Origin: Pseudaestuariivita sp.
GTDB lineage: Bacteria > Pseudomonadota > Alphaproteobacteria > Rhodobacterales > Rhodobacteraceae
Assembly (NCBI GenBank): GCA_020629995.1
Contig: JAHDCH010000194.1
Coordinates: forward strand, 1-5,523
Reading direction: 5' to 3'
Length of the DNA: 5,523 nucleotides
Position 1 is the stretch's first letter. Each line of letters opens with the position of its first letter. Positions 1 to 5,517 of this stretch are shown here, piece by piece. Both the position numbers and the translations under genes were made by a program. The notes under the pieces were generated by a model. That model made no database searches. It was not told the origin of the DNA and worked only from the letters and a program-made list of their open reading frames with translations.

Positions 1-153
1 GTCTATGTTGTGACAGCGCTGGCACGCAGGCTGAAAGATCCGCGCATCAACAGCCAGACCGTGTCCGAGATATTTGCAAAACCGCTGGATTTGCGACAGC
101 TTGCCCAAAGACTGGCAGATGATCTGTCGCCGACGCGCCGAGGCCCCGAATGA
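1..153 (+). CDS. C-terminal end of a response-regulator receiver domain (5' partial)
   Basis: This frame is open from the window edge and gives 50 residues before the TGA at 151-153. It reads like the last third of a phosphoreceiver domain. VYVVTA resembles strand beta-4 with its conserved Thr (residue 5 here). FAKP resembles strand beta-5 with the conserved Lys-Pro (residues 27-28). LDLRQLAQRLADDL fits helix alpha-5. The Thr-to-Lys spacing is 22 residues, the same as in CheY (T87 to K109). The protein ends about 20 residues after Lys-Pro, so it is either a stand-alone receiver or a hybrid histidine kinase with a C-terminal receiver; the missing 5' part would decide. Its stop overlaps the start of the next gene (ATGA), which suggests one operon with translational coupling. 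Assignment rests on short motifs only. Confidence 0.75.
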   Translation, partial: VYVVTALARRLKDPRINSQTVSEIFAKPLDLRQLAQRLADDLSPTRRGPE

Positions 154-764
154 GATTGCTGATTGCAGATGACCACGACCTTGTCCGCGACACGCTGGCC
201 GCGTTCCTGTCGCGCGAAGAGGATATCGACGTGACCACCGCGTCCGATCTGGATGAGGCGGTCAAGATCATCGACACGGACCGCCCGTTTGATCTGGTGC
301 TGCTGGATTATTCGATGCCGGGCATGGACGGGCTGAAGGGGCTTGAGACGGTGATCAACACCGGCCCGTCACGGCCCGTTGCGATCATGTCGGGCACCGC
401 GCCCAAGGCTGTCGCGCAAGAGGCGCTGGATGCCGGGGCCATAGGATTTTTGCCCAAGACGATGGCGGCGGCGTCCATGGTCAACGCCGTGCGGTTCATG
501 GCGGCGGGCGAGACTTTTGTGCCCGTCAAGTTCATGACGGCCGAAGACCCCGAAGAGACGAACCCGCTGGCCAAGGGCCTGTCCCCGCGAGAGCTGGAGG
601 TGCTGAGCGGGCTGTGCCGGGGTCTGGCCAACAAGGAAATCGCGCGCGAGCTGGATTTGCAGGAGGTCACGATCAAGCTGCACGTCAAGACGCTGTGCCG
701 CAAGCTTGAGGCCAAGAACCGCACGCATGCCGCGATGATCGCGAAAGAGGCCGGTCTGTTCTGA
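150..764 (+). CDS. NarL/FixJ-family response regulator (receiver + LuxR-type HTH)
   Basis: A 204-residue, two-domain transcription factor of normal length for this family. The receiver domain covers about residues 1-118: acidic pair D7-D8, phospho-acceptor D53 (in LVLLDYSMPGMDG), switch residue S81, and K103 in FLPK. A linker of about 25 residues leads to a LuxR/GerE-type helix-turn-helix at 144-204, with LSPRELEVL, NKEIARELDL and a recognition helix around VTIKLHVKTLCRKL. All key receiver residues are present, so it should be phosphorylated by a partner histidine kinase and then bind DNA as a dimer. The ATG overlaps the upstream stop, with a weak Shine-Dalgarno GAGG at 140-143 six bases away. 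The upstream gene also ends in a receiver, so the pair may belong to one phosphorelay. Target genes cannot be told from the sequence; the neighbouring RTX gene is convergent, not downstream. Confidence 0.96.
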   Translation: MRLLIADDHDLVRDTLAAFLSREEDIDVTTASDLDEAVKIIDTDRPFDLVLLDYSMPGMDGLKGLETVINTGPSRPVAIMSGTAPKAVAQEALDAGAIGFLPKTMAAASMVNAVRFMAAGETFVPVKFMTAEDPEETNPLAKGLSPRELEVLSGLCRGLANKEIARELDLQEVTIKLHVKTLCRKLEAKNRTHAAMIAKEAGLF

Positions 765-775
765 CCGGCCCCTTT
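744..775. terminator. Probable bidirectional intrinsic terminator
   Basis: GGCCGGTC (749-756) and GACCGGCC (763-770) form a perfect 8-bp stem around a 6-base loop. After one A-C mismatch the stem extends with AAAG (744-747) pairing with CTTT (772-775). The loop and 3' arm contain the stop codon of the response regulator (762-764). Read either way, a GC-rich stem is followed by a short T run (CTTT on plus, TCTTT on minus), so it could end both this operon and the convergent RTX gene. The T run is short, and function is inferred from structure and position. Confidence 0.6.
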
Positions 776-779
776 GCTG

Positions 780-816
780 ACCCGTGCGTCCGGCGTCCCT
801 CCGGCGCGGCACGGGT
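780..816. terminator. Second inverted repeat between the convergent genes
   Basis: ACCCGTGC (780-787) and GCACGGGT (809-816) are a perfect 8-bp inverted repeat. Inside it, CCGG at 790-793 can pair with CCGG at 801-804. It lies 21 bases past the stop of the minus-strand RTX gene and 16 bases past the stop of the plus-strand regulator. There is no T run on either side, so it may be a weak or Rho-assisted terminator, or a 3'-end stabilising hairpin. Confidence 0.4.
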
Positions 817-836
817 GAGGGATGCACGAACGCGGG

Positions 837-3296
837 CTAGAACACGATCGCGTCGGCCACGTCCTGCACAAAGGCATCGCCCAGCTCCTGGTGATCGACC
901 AGTTCGATGGTCAGCCCGTCCAGGGTCAGGCTCAGCACGCCCGGTTCGGTCCAGACGGCGTTTTCGGCCATCCATTCCGTCGCGGTCTGACCATTGGCCA
1001 GAGGGTCGAGGCCGCGCAGGTGCAGAACGTCGCCGTCAAAGTCGACGATCCGGTCGGTGCCGCCATCCAGGTCGCCCGAGCGGAAGATGAACACGTCCGC
1101 GCCTTCGCCGCCGCTGAGCATGTCATTGCCTTCGCCGCCATAGATGCGGTCGCGGCCCGCGCCGCCGGCGATGATGTCGTTGCCGGTGTGGCCGTTGATA
1201 TAGTCATTGCCATCGCCGCCAAAGGCGATGTCGTTGCCGGTGCCGGTGCGGATCCGGTCATCGCCGTCGCCGCCCTGAACCATATCGTTGCCAAAGCCCG
1301 CATCGATGATGTCGTTGCCGGCATCCCCGGACAGCATGTCGTCGCCCGGTCCACCGCGGAGGGAATCCGCGCCAAGGCCGCCGCTCATCTGATCATTGCC
1401 GGTGCCGCCAAACATCAGGTCGGCACCGGCGCCGCCCATCAGTTCGTCATGCTGGCCGCCGCCCTGAAGCAGGTCGTCGCCATCGCCGGCCGCCAGCACA
1501 TCGTCACCCGACCCGCCGTGCAGCGTGTCGTCGCCGATGCCGCCGCTGAGCGTGTCGTGGCCTGCCGATCCCGAAAGGAAATCGTTGCCCGCGCCGCCCG
1601 ACAGGACGTCGTCATCGGCGGGCAGCAGGTTGCCGTACATGTCATAGCGCAGCCCGTTGGCGTCGTAGATCGAGATACCGCTGCCCACGTAATCCGGACC
1701 GGCACCACCATACAGCGCATCGTCCTGGGCGCCGCCGCTCAGGCTGTCACCCAGCGAGCCACCGATCAGCAGGTCATAGCCGACCCCGCCTTCGAGAGTG
1801 TCGCGGCCTCCGTTGCCAGTCAGCTCGTCATCGTAGCTGTTGATCCCGTCGGGCGACAACACCAGCGAAGGCGCTTCGATCAGTACCAGCGCGCCGGGGT
1901 CCACTTCCGAGAACGGGCCTTGCGAGCGGGGGTCAAACGCACCATCGTTCGAAAACGCACGGGGCGTGTCGGCCATCAGCACCAGCGTGACGGCGCCCGT
2001 GTCCGGATCGGTATCGACCCGGTAGATGCCACCCGACGACGGCGTGCTGTCGTCCATGTCGTGGTCGCCGCTGTTGCCGCCCACGTACAGCGTGCCGTCC
2101 CGGTCGACCATGGCCGCGCCAAAGGTGATCCGCGGCGCGCCGTCGTGGTAGACGCCGTCGATGACCGTGCCGGCGATATCGACAGCGGTGAACACCGGCT
2201 CGCCCCCGTTTTCGACGCCCGAGATGTCAACGGTGAACACCTGCGCGGTGCCGCCTTCCTGGGCGGCGCTGACAACACCGTGGAACACCTGCGCTTCGGC
2301 ATCAAACGCCAGGTCCCAGACGCGGTCGGTCACCAGCGCCTTGTCGAACTTGAACGTCTGCGCGACGGGGTTGCCGTCGGCGTCCAGCTGATCGACATCG
2401 ATCATCGTGATCCGGTCCATCGACGAATGGAACACCCACAGGTTGCCGCTGTCGTCAAAGTCACCGGTCCATGCGCGATACGGGCTTTCGCCGACAACAT
2501 ATGAGTTGCCTTGCGCGTCCAGCATCACGATGTCGCGTTGCGACACCGTGTTGCCCTGGCTGTCGACACCGTCCCGCACGGCGATGCCGTAGAACAGGTC
2601 GTCTTCCTGGTTGAAGCCGATCGCGTTGACCACGACCGAACCATCGGTGCCCAGCTGGGCATAGGCTTCGGTTTCCAGATCATAGGCATACATGGTGCCG
2701 TCGATGATCTGGTAGATGTTGGTCTGGCCTGCGGCCACGGCACGGACCTGCTGGACCTCGCCGTTCAGGGTGACCTCGCGGTCATACGACAGGATCGGGC
2801 CATCGTCGTGGATCACCGGCCCGCCTTCGACAACCGTATCAAGGCTGCGGAACGTCAGAACGCCCGGCCCGCCGGTGCCGGTCAGCGTGAGCTGATGCGA
2901 CTCGAACGCGCCCGATGTCGTGTCAAAGCGGTCGATCACCTCGCCGTTCCAGATCACCTCGACCTGGCCCGACAGGGTGCCGCCGGACACGTTCGCCGCC
3001 AGGTCGAAGGACAGCGTGTAGCTGCTGCCGGCCAGTGTCTCGATGGTCTGGCTCAGCTCTTGCATGCCGTCGCCGGTGTCTTGCACCGTCCAGGCGTCCG
3101 ACTGGCCATATTGCGCAAAGGTCAGCGCATCGGCCACGTCTTCGAGAAGGGTGACGCCCGGAGCGTCACCGACCAGAAGGTCGTCGCCCGCGCCGCCGCT
3201 GAGGGTATCGTCACCGGCGAACCCGGTGATGGTGAGGGAAGGGCCCGACCCGAAAATCAGGTCGTGAAATTGGGTGCCCAAGAGGGATTGGGTCAT
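837..3296 (-). CDS. Secreted RTX (hemolysin-type) calcium-binding protein with jelly-roll-like and propeller-like core
   Basis: An 819-residue protein, probably exported by a type I (ABC) system without an N-terminal signal peptide and folded outside the cell by calcium. Layout: a short RTX pair at 25-42; a beta-sandwich-like domain at about 60-155 (LSQTIETL, YTLSFDLA, VEVIWNGEVI, GVLTFRS); and a region at about 190-475 resembling DUF6923/TolB-like propellers. That region has four similar strand units near 223, 275, 326 and 391 (for example NAIGFNQEDDLFYG and AWTGDFDDSGNLW). Five nonapeptides follow at 494-538, then a 28-residue insert, then 18 uninterrupted nonapeptides at 567-728 ending in GGEGADVFIF. 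The tail at 740-819 has VDFDGDVLHL and a hydrophobic end (ADAIVF), typical of type I substrates. There is no Cys, only two Lys, and many Asp/Glu. No protease, lipase or epimerase catalytic motif is seen. The ATG has no clear Shine-Dalgarno, but the next Met is residue 78, past the first RTX pair. It follows the dehydrogenase by 59 bases. The ligand is unknown. Confidence 0.94.
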   Translation of the reverse strand: MTQSLLGTQFHDLIFGSGPSLTITGFAGDDTLSGGAGDDLLVGDAPGVTLLEDVADALTFAQYGQSDAWTVQDTGDGMQELSQTIETLAGSSYTLSFDLAANVSGGTLSGQVEVIWNGEVIDRFDTTSGAFESHQLTLTGTGGPGVLTFRSLDTVVEGGPVIHDDGPILSYDREVTLNGEVQQVRAVAAGQTNIYQIIDGTMYAYDLETEAYAQLGTDGSVVVNAIGFNQEDDLFYGIAVRDGVDSQGNTVSQRDIVMLDAQGNSYVVGESPYRAWTGDFDDSGNLWVFHSSMDRITMIDVDQLDADGNPVAQTFKFDKALVTDRVWDLAFDAEAQVFHGVVSAAQEGGTAQVFTVDISGVENGGEPVFTAVDIAGTVIDGVYHDGAPRITFGAAMVDRDGTLYVGGNSGDHDMDDSTPSSGGIYRVDTDPDTGAVTLVLMADTPRAFSNDGAFDPRSQGPFSEVDPGALVLIEAPSLVLSPDGINSYDDELTGNGGRDTLEGGVGYDLLIGGSLGDSLSGGAQDDALYGGAGPDYVGSGISIYDANGLRYDMYGNLLPADDDVLSGGAGNDFLSGSAGHDTLSGGIGDDTLHGGSGDDVLAAGDGDDLLQGGGQHDELMGGAGADLMFGGTGNDQMSGGLGADSLRGGPGDDMLSGDAGNDIIDAGFGNDMVQGGDGDDRIRTGTGNDIAFGGDGNDYINGHTGNDIIAGGAGRDRIYGGEGNDMLSGGEGADVFIFRSGDLDGGTDRIVDFDGDVLHLRGLDPLANGQTATEWMAENAVWTEPGVLSLTLDGLTIELVDHQELGDAFVQDVADAIVF
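1083..1598 (-). repeat. Main RTX nonapeptide block (18 full repeats plus a terminal one)
   Basis: This stretch codes for residues 567-738 of the RTX protein. Residues 567-728 are 18 back-to-back nonapeptides of the pattern GGxGxDxUx (U is a large hydrophobic residue), followed by the capping unit GGEGADVFIF. At the DNA level this gives a 27-bp period of GC-rich units, diverged enough that copies are not identical. Some units are degenerate at the first glycines (AGDGDDLLQ, TGTGNDIAF, GHTGNDIIA), and GGGQHDELM lacks the second half of the Ca-binding consensus. Such arrays form calcium-binding parallel beta-rolls. Confidence 0.95.
1683..1817 (-). repeat. Second RTX block (5 nonapeptides)
   Basis: It codes for residues 494-538: GNGGRDTLE, GGVGYDLLI, GGSLGDSLS, GGAQDDALY and GGAGPDYVG. 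The units are less regular than in the main block; the third and fourth lack the central glycine. The block is separated from the main array by a 28-residue insert at 1599-1682. Confidence 0.88.
3171..3224 (-). repeat. N-terminal RTX pair
   Basis: Two nonapeptides, GFAGDDTLS and GGAGDDLLV, at residues 25-42, just after the N-terminus and far from the C-terminal arrays. A short RTX cap at the N-terminus is a build I associate with roseobacter extracellular proteins. Confidence 0.85.
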
Positions 3297-3323
3297 GGTG
3301 GGGGTCCAGTCTTGGTTGAAGGG

Positions 3324-3338
3324 CGTGCGAAGCGCACG
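3324..3338 (-). promoter_or_regulatory. Stem-loop between the dehydrogenase and RTX genes
   Basis: CGTGCG (3324-3329) and CGCACG (3333-3338) are a perfect 6-bp inverted repeat around a 3-base loop (CTT in the minus-strand transcript). It sits 17 bases after the dehydrogenase stop and 27 bases before the RTX start. In the transcript it is followed by CCCTTC, which is too poor in T for a strong intrinsic terminator. Possible roles are a leaky terminator that lowers RTX expression, an RNA-processing or stability element, or none. Confidence 0.45.
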
Positions 3339-3355
3339 AAGGAGAGGAGCGGCCG

Positions 3356-4753
3356 TTACCAGCCGATCCCATTGTAGCCGTCACGCGCGGGGCGCTCGGG
3401 CGTCATCCGAACGAGGTCGATCACCTCGCAATCGGCTGACAAAGCCGCGTCGGTGTAGGTGCGGTTGCGCTGGGTGACGATCAGCGCATCGGCGCCTTCG
3501 GTCACGTCCTCGACGCGGGCGCGCAGCAGAGCGGGAAGCTCGGGCGCCAGCGCGCGAAGCCCGGGCGAGCCGTGCTGCACATAGGCCAGCTGGCCCTCCA
3601 GCGGTGTGTCAGGCGTGATCGCGGGGTCATGGATCGCCACTTCGACGCCTTCGGCGCGCAGGGCAGCGATCACCTCGAGGATGGGGCTTTCGCGCAGGTC
3701 ATCGGTGCCCGGTTTGAAGGCGAGGCCCAGAACGCCCACGCGTTTCGCGCCGGTCATCCGCACCATGGTGATCGCCTCGGCGATGTGGCTGTCGTTGGAC
3801 CGGCCCAGGTTCTGGATCAGCGGCAGGTCAAGGCCCAGCCCGTCGGCGATATGCGCCACCGCGCGCACCTCTTTGGGCAGGCACGACCCGCCATAGGCAA
3901 ACCCGGGTTTGAGATAGTAGGGCGACAGGTTCAGCTTGGTGTCCTGCACAAAGACATCCATCACCTCGTGGCTGTCCACGCCCAGCGGTTTGCACAAACG
4001 CCCGACCTCGTTGGCAAAGGTCACCTTGGTGGCGTGCCAGACGTTGTCGACATATTTCACCATCTCGGCGGTTTCGATCGAGGTGATGATCGGGCTTTGG
4101 TCGACGGGGTCATAGATCCGCGCGACGATGTTGGCGGACCGCTCGCAGGTCGCACCGATCACCGTCTTGGGCGGAGCGTGGAAGTCTTCGACCGCCACGC
4201 CTTCGCGCAGGAATTCGGGGTTGAAGACCACGCCAAAACCGTTGCCCAGTTCCTTGCCCGAGACACGTTCGATGATCGGCGTCATGATCTTCATCGTGGT
4301 GCCGGGGGGGATCGAACAGCGCATCACAATGGTGTGAAAGGTCCGCTTGCGCGCGATGCCCATCCCGATCGACCGGGCGGCTGCCTCGATATAGCTGTAG
4401 TCACAGCCGCCATCCGCAGCGGTCGGGGTGCCGACGCTGACAAAGGTCACGTCCGTCGCACGCACGGCCTGGGTCAGATCATCGGTGGTTGTCACAAGGC
4501 CCTCGGAAACCCCTTGAGAGAGGAGGTCGCCGAGGCCTTCTTCGTGGATCGGAGAGAGACCGGCTCCGATCTGCGTTATCTTGGTCTGGTCGAGGTCAAC
4601 GCCGATGACCTTGTGACCCAGGCTTGACAGGCAGGCAGTTGACACCGCGCCGACATAGCCGAGACCCACGATGCTGATGCTGGGCTTTTCTTCGTGTACG
4701 CGCAGTGCAACCGGTGTTGCCGTGCGCAGGGAAAACGGTGTCATATCCATCAT
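3356..4753 (-). CDS. AlgD-type nucleotide-sugar dehydrogenase (GDP-mannose/UDP-glucose 6-dehydrogenase family)
   Basis: A cytoplasmic enzyme that oxidises a sugar nucleotide twice with NAD+ to the uronic acid, feeding acidic polysaccharide synthesis. From the chosen start it has 465 residues; AlgD and its relatives are about 430-450. Positions here count from that ATG. The Rossmann NAD motif is GLGYVGA (30-36) followed by GVD. SVGTP is at 106-110 and NPEFLREG at 178-185. The central helix contains VWHATKVTFANEVGRL. The active-site motif is GGSCLPKE with the nucleophile Cys291, and the C-terminal NAD/UDP-binding domain has GLAFKPGTDDLRESP. QDTKLNLSPYYLKPGFAYGGSCLPK is closer to Pseudomonas AlgD than to typical UDP-glucose dehydrogenases, but the substrate cannot be settled by eye. 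The residue four after the Cys is Glu, where AlgD has Asp. The start was set at ATG 4753 because AGGAG lies 8 bases upstream; a GTG at 4792 in the same frame lacks a ribosome site and would add 13 unconserved residues. Confidence 0.94.
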   Translation of the reverse strand: MMDMTPFSLRTATPVALRVHEEKPSISIVGLGYVGAVSTACLSSLGHKVIGVDLDQTKITQIGAGLSPIHEEGLGDLLSQGVSEGLVTTTDDLTQAVRATDVTFVSVGTPTAADGGCDYSYIEAAARSIGMGIARKRTFHTIVMRCSIPPGTTMKIMTPIIERVSGKELGNGFGVVFNPEFLREGVAVEDFHAPPKTVIGATCERSANIVARIYDPVDQSPIITSIETAEMVKYVDNVWHATKVTFANEVGRLCKPLGVDSHEVMDVFVQDTKLNLSPYYLKPGFAYGGSCLPKEVRAVAHIADGLGLDLPLIQNLGRSNDSHIAEAITMVRMTGAKRVGVLGLAFKPGTDDLRESPILEVIAALRAEGVEVAIHDPAITPDTPLEGQLAYVQHGSPGLRALAPELPALLRARVEDVTEGADALIVTQRNRTYTDAALSADCEVIDLVRMTPERPARDGYNGIGW

Positions 4754-4761
4754 CGTCCTGG

Positions 4762-4766
4762 CTCCT
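4762..4766 (-). promoter_or_regulatory. Shine-Dalgarno that fixes the dehydrogenase start
   Basis: AGGAG on the minus strand, 8 bases before the ATG at 4753 (a second ATG follows at once at 4750). It favours this start over the upstream in-frame GTG at 4792, in front of which no purine-rich site with proper spacing is seen. Confidence 0.75.
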
Positions 4767-4785
4767 ATCTGGACGGTTTGAGTTG

Positions 4786-4799
4786 TTGACACCTGTCTA
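4786..4799. promoter_or_regulatory. Imperfect palindrome upstream of the dehydrogenase (possible operator)
   Basis: TTGACACCTGTCTA contains the inverted repeat GACA-CC-TGTC (4788-4791 and 4794-4797), with one further matching pair outside a mismatch. It lies 33-46 bases before the dehydrogenase ATG, where a regulator could act. No known operator is recognised, and a repeat this short can arise by chance. Confidence 0.2.
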
Positions 4800-4914
4800 A
4801 GTGACTGGTTTTCCCTTTTGTTTTGTTGGAAAGGCTAGGGTGATCGGCAAAGGGTGCAGTGCGCTATCCTTTGGTATCGCAAGATGTGCGCGAAAGGGCG
4901 CGGCCCAGGTTTGG

Positions 4915-5517
4915 CTAGTTGTCCTGCGTGGCGGGCTGCGCAGGACAGCCATTGTGCCGGCGCCACATCTGCGGGTCATGGCCATCGGGAACCGACGCGC
5001 AAGGATCTGCGGCATACCCGCGCAAAACCTGATAGCGCAGGATTTGCTCTTGGCTCAGAACCGCCCGGGTCTCCAGATGCCTGGCAAGGTGCTGCAGGCG
5101 CAGATGGCCGCGCGCTGCAGCCGCGTGGCGCACCAGCCGCGACAGCTGGTCCGGCGTGACATCGCCACCGCGAAAGGCCCGGTCCAGCGCACGTTCGGCC
5201 GCGATCATCTGCGCGCCTGCGGCTTTTGCATCGGCCTGCATTGCGCCAAAGATTTGAGTGACCTGCGCAATTTGATCGCCAGACAGCTGCAACTGTTCAG
5301 CCAGCTCAAGCACATGTGTCGGGCCGGGGTACCCGTTCAGCTCGGCCGCGAGGGCCAGACCCCACCCGCGGCCGGCCTCAAGTTCGGCGATGTCCTGGCT
5401 GGACAGCGCCGCGATGTCGCGGGTCTGAAGCCCGGCATAAGGCTGATGCGGGTTTTCCGGCAGGGCGGGTGCGGGAAGAAGGACAGCGGCAAGGCACAGG
5501 GCGGGTGAAATGCGCAT
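4915..5517 (-). CDS. Exported CpxP/Spy-like (heavy-metal-resistance-like) helical protein
   Basis: A 200-residue protein. Residues 1-20 look like a Sec signal peptide (MRIS, a hydrophobic stretch, then PAPALP), so it should act in the periplasm. The mature part is mostly helical: YAGLQTRDIAALSSQDIAEL at 27-46, GRGWGLALAAELNGYPGP at 49-66, and helices at about 67-170 containing LQLSGDQIAQ and LSQEQILRYQVLRGY. These are LTxxQ-type segments as seen in the CpxP/Spy/CnrX-like periplasmic chaperone or metal-sensor group. The C-terminal tail (171-200) has Cys173 and Cys191 with His180 and His188 between them, possibly a disulfide or metal site. The ATG at 5517 is only six bases from the window edge, so its ribosome site is out of view. 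Any sigma-factor or two-component partner would be upstream. The family call is from motif memory; the precise function is unknown. Confidence 0.75.
   Translation of the reverse strand: MRISPALCLAAVLLPAPALPENPHQPYAGLQTRDIAALSSQDIAELEAGRGWGLALAAELNGYPGPTHVLELAEQLQLSGDQIAQVTQIFGAMQADAKAAGAQMIAAERALDRAFRGGDVTPDQLSRLVRHAAAARGHLRLQHLARHLETRAVLSQEQILRYQVLRGYAADPCASVPDGHDPQMWRRHNGCPAQPATQDN

Larger units (their letters stand above)
4754..4914 (-). other. 161-bp intergenic leader between the Spy-like gene and the dehydrogenase
   Basis: This is the longest non-coding gap in the window. Just after the upstream stop, GGGC-CGC-GCCC followed by TTT (4889-4906 region, minus-strand sense) could form a very small hairpin, a weak terminator at best. 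An A-rich stretch on the minus strand (about 4806-4831, AACAAAACAAAAGGGAAAA) contrasts with the GC-rich surroundings and could be part of a promoter region. The best -35-like hexamer is TTGCCG, but its 17-base spacing leads to the poor -10 AACAAA, so I do not call a promoter. The size of the gap suggests that the dehydrogenase-RTX pair may have its own promoter. Confidence 0.4.

Noticed and set aside
1083..1598. Possible CRISPR or satellite array because of the 27-bp period
   Set aside because: The period is that of nine-codon RTX units in an intact reading frame; the copies are diverged and there are no unique spacers.
822..2504. 560-codon open frame on the plus strand, antisense to the RTX gene, with a repeating Val/Ile-Ala pattern
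   Set aside because: Its regular pattern is the mirror of the GGxGxD repeats on the other strand, where the product is a clear family member. GC-rich codons rarely give stops in this antisense frame. No domain or ribosome site supports it.
2511..3377. 288-codon open frame on the plus strand across the RTX N-terminal region
   Set aside because: It is antisense to the RTX gene and also spans the intergenic hairpin; the product is His/Arg-rich and not family-like.
3572..4627. 351-codon open frame on the plus strand, antisense to the dehydrogenase
   Set aside because: It lies wholly within a well-conserved enzyme gene on the opposite strand, has no recognisable domain, and is expected from GC-rich codon use.
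4753..4792. GTG at 4792 as the dehydrogenase start (13 extra residues)
   Set aside because: No Shine-Dalgarno precedes it, the extra residues are not family-like, and a good AGGAG sits 8 bases before the ATG at 4753.
4786..4814. Plus-strand promoter from TTGACA at 4786-4791
   Set aside because: At 17-base spacing the -10 would be TTTTCC, a poor match, and no plus-strand gene lies downstream.
4801..5508. 235-codon open frame on the plus strand, antisense to the Spy-like gene
   Set aside because: The minus-strand frame has a signal peptide, LTxxQ-like helices and a natural operon position; the plus frame has none of these.
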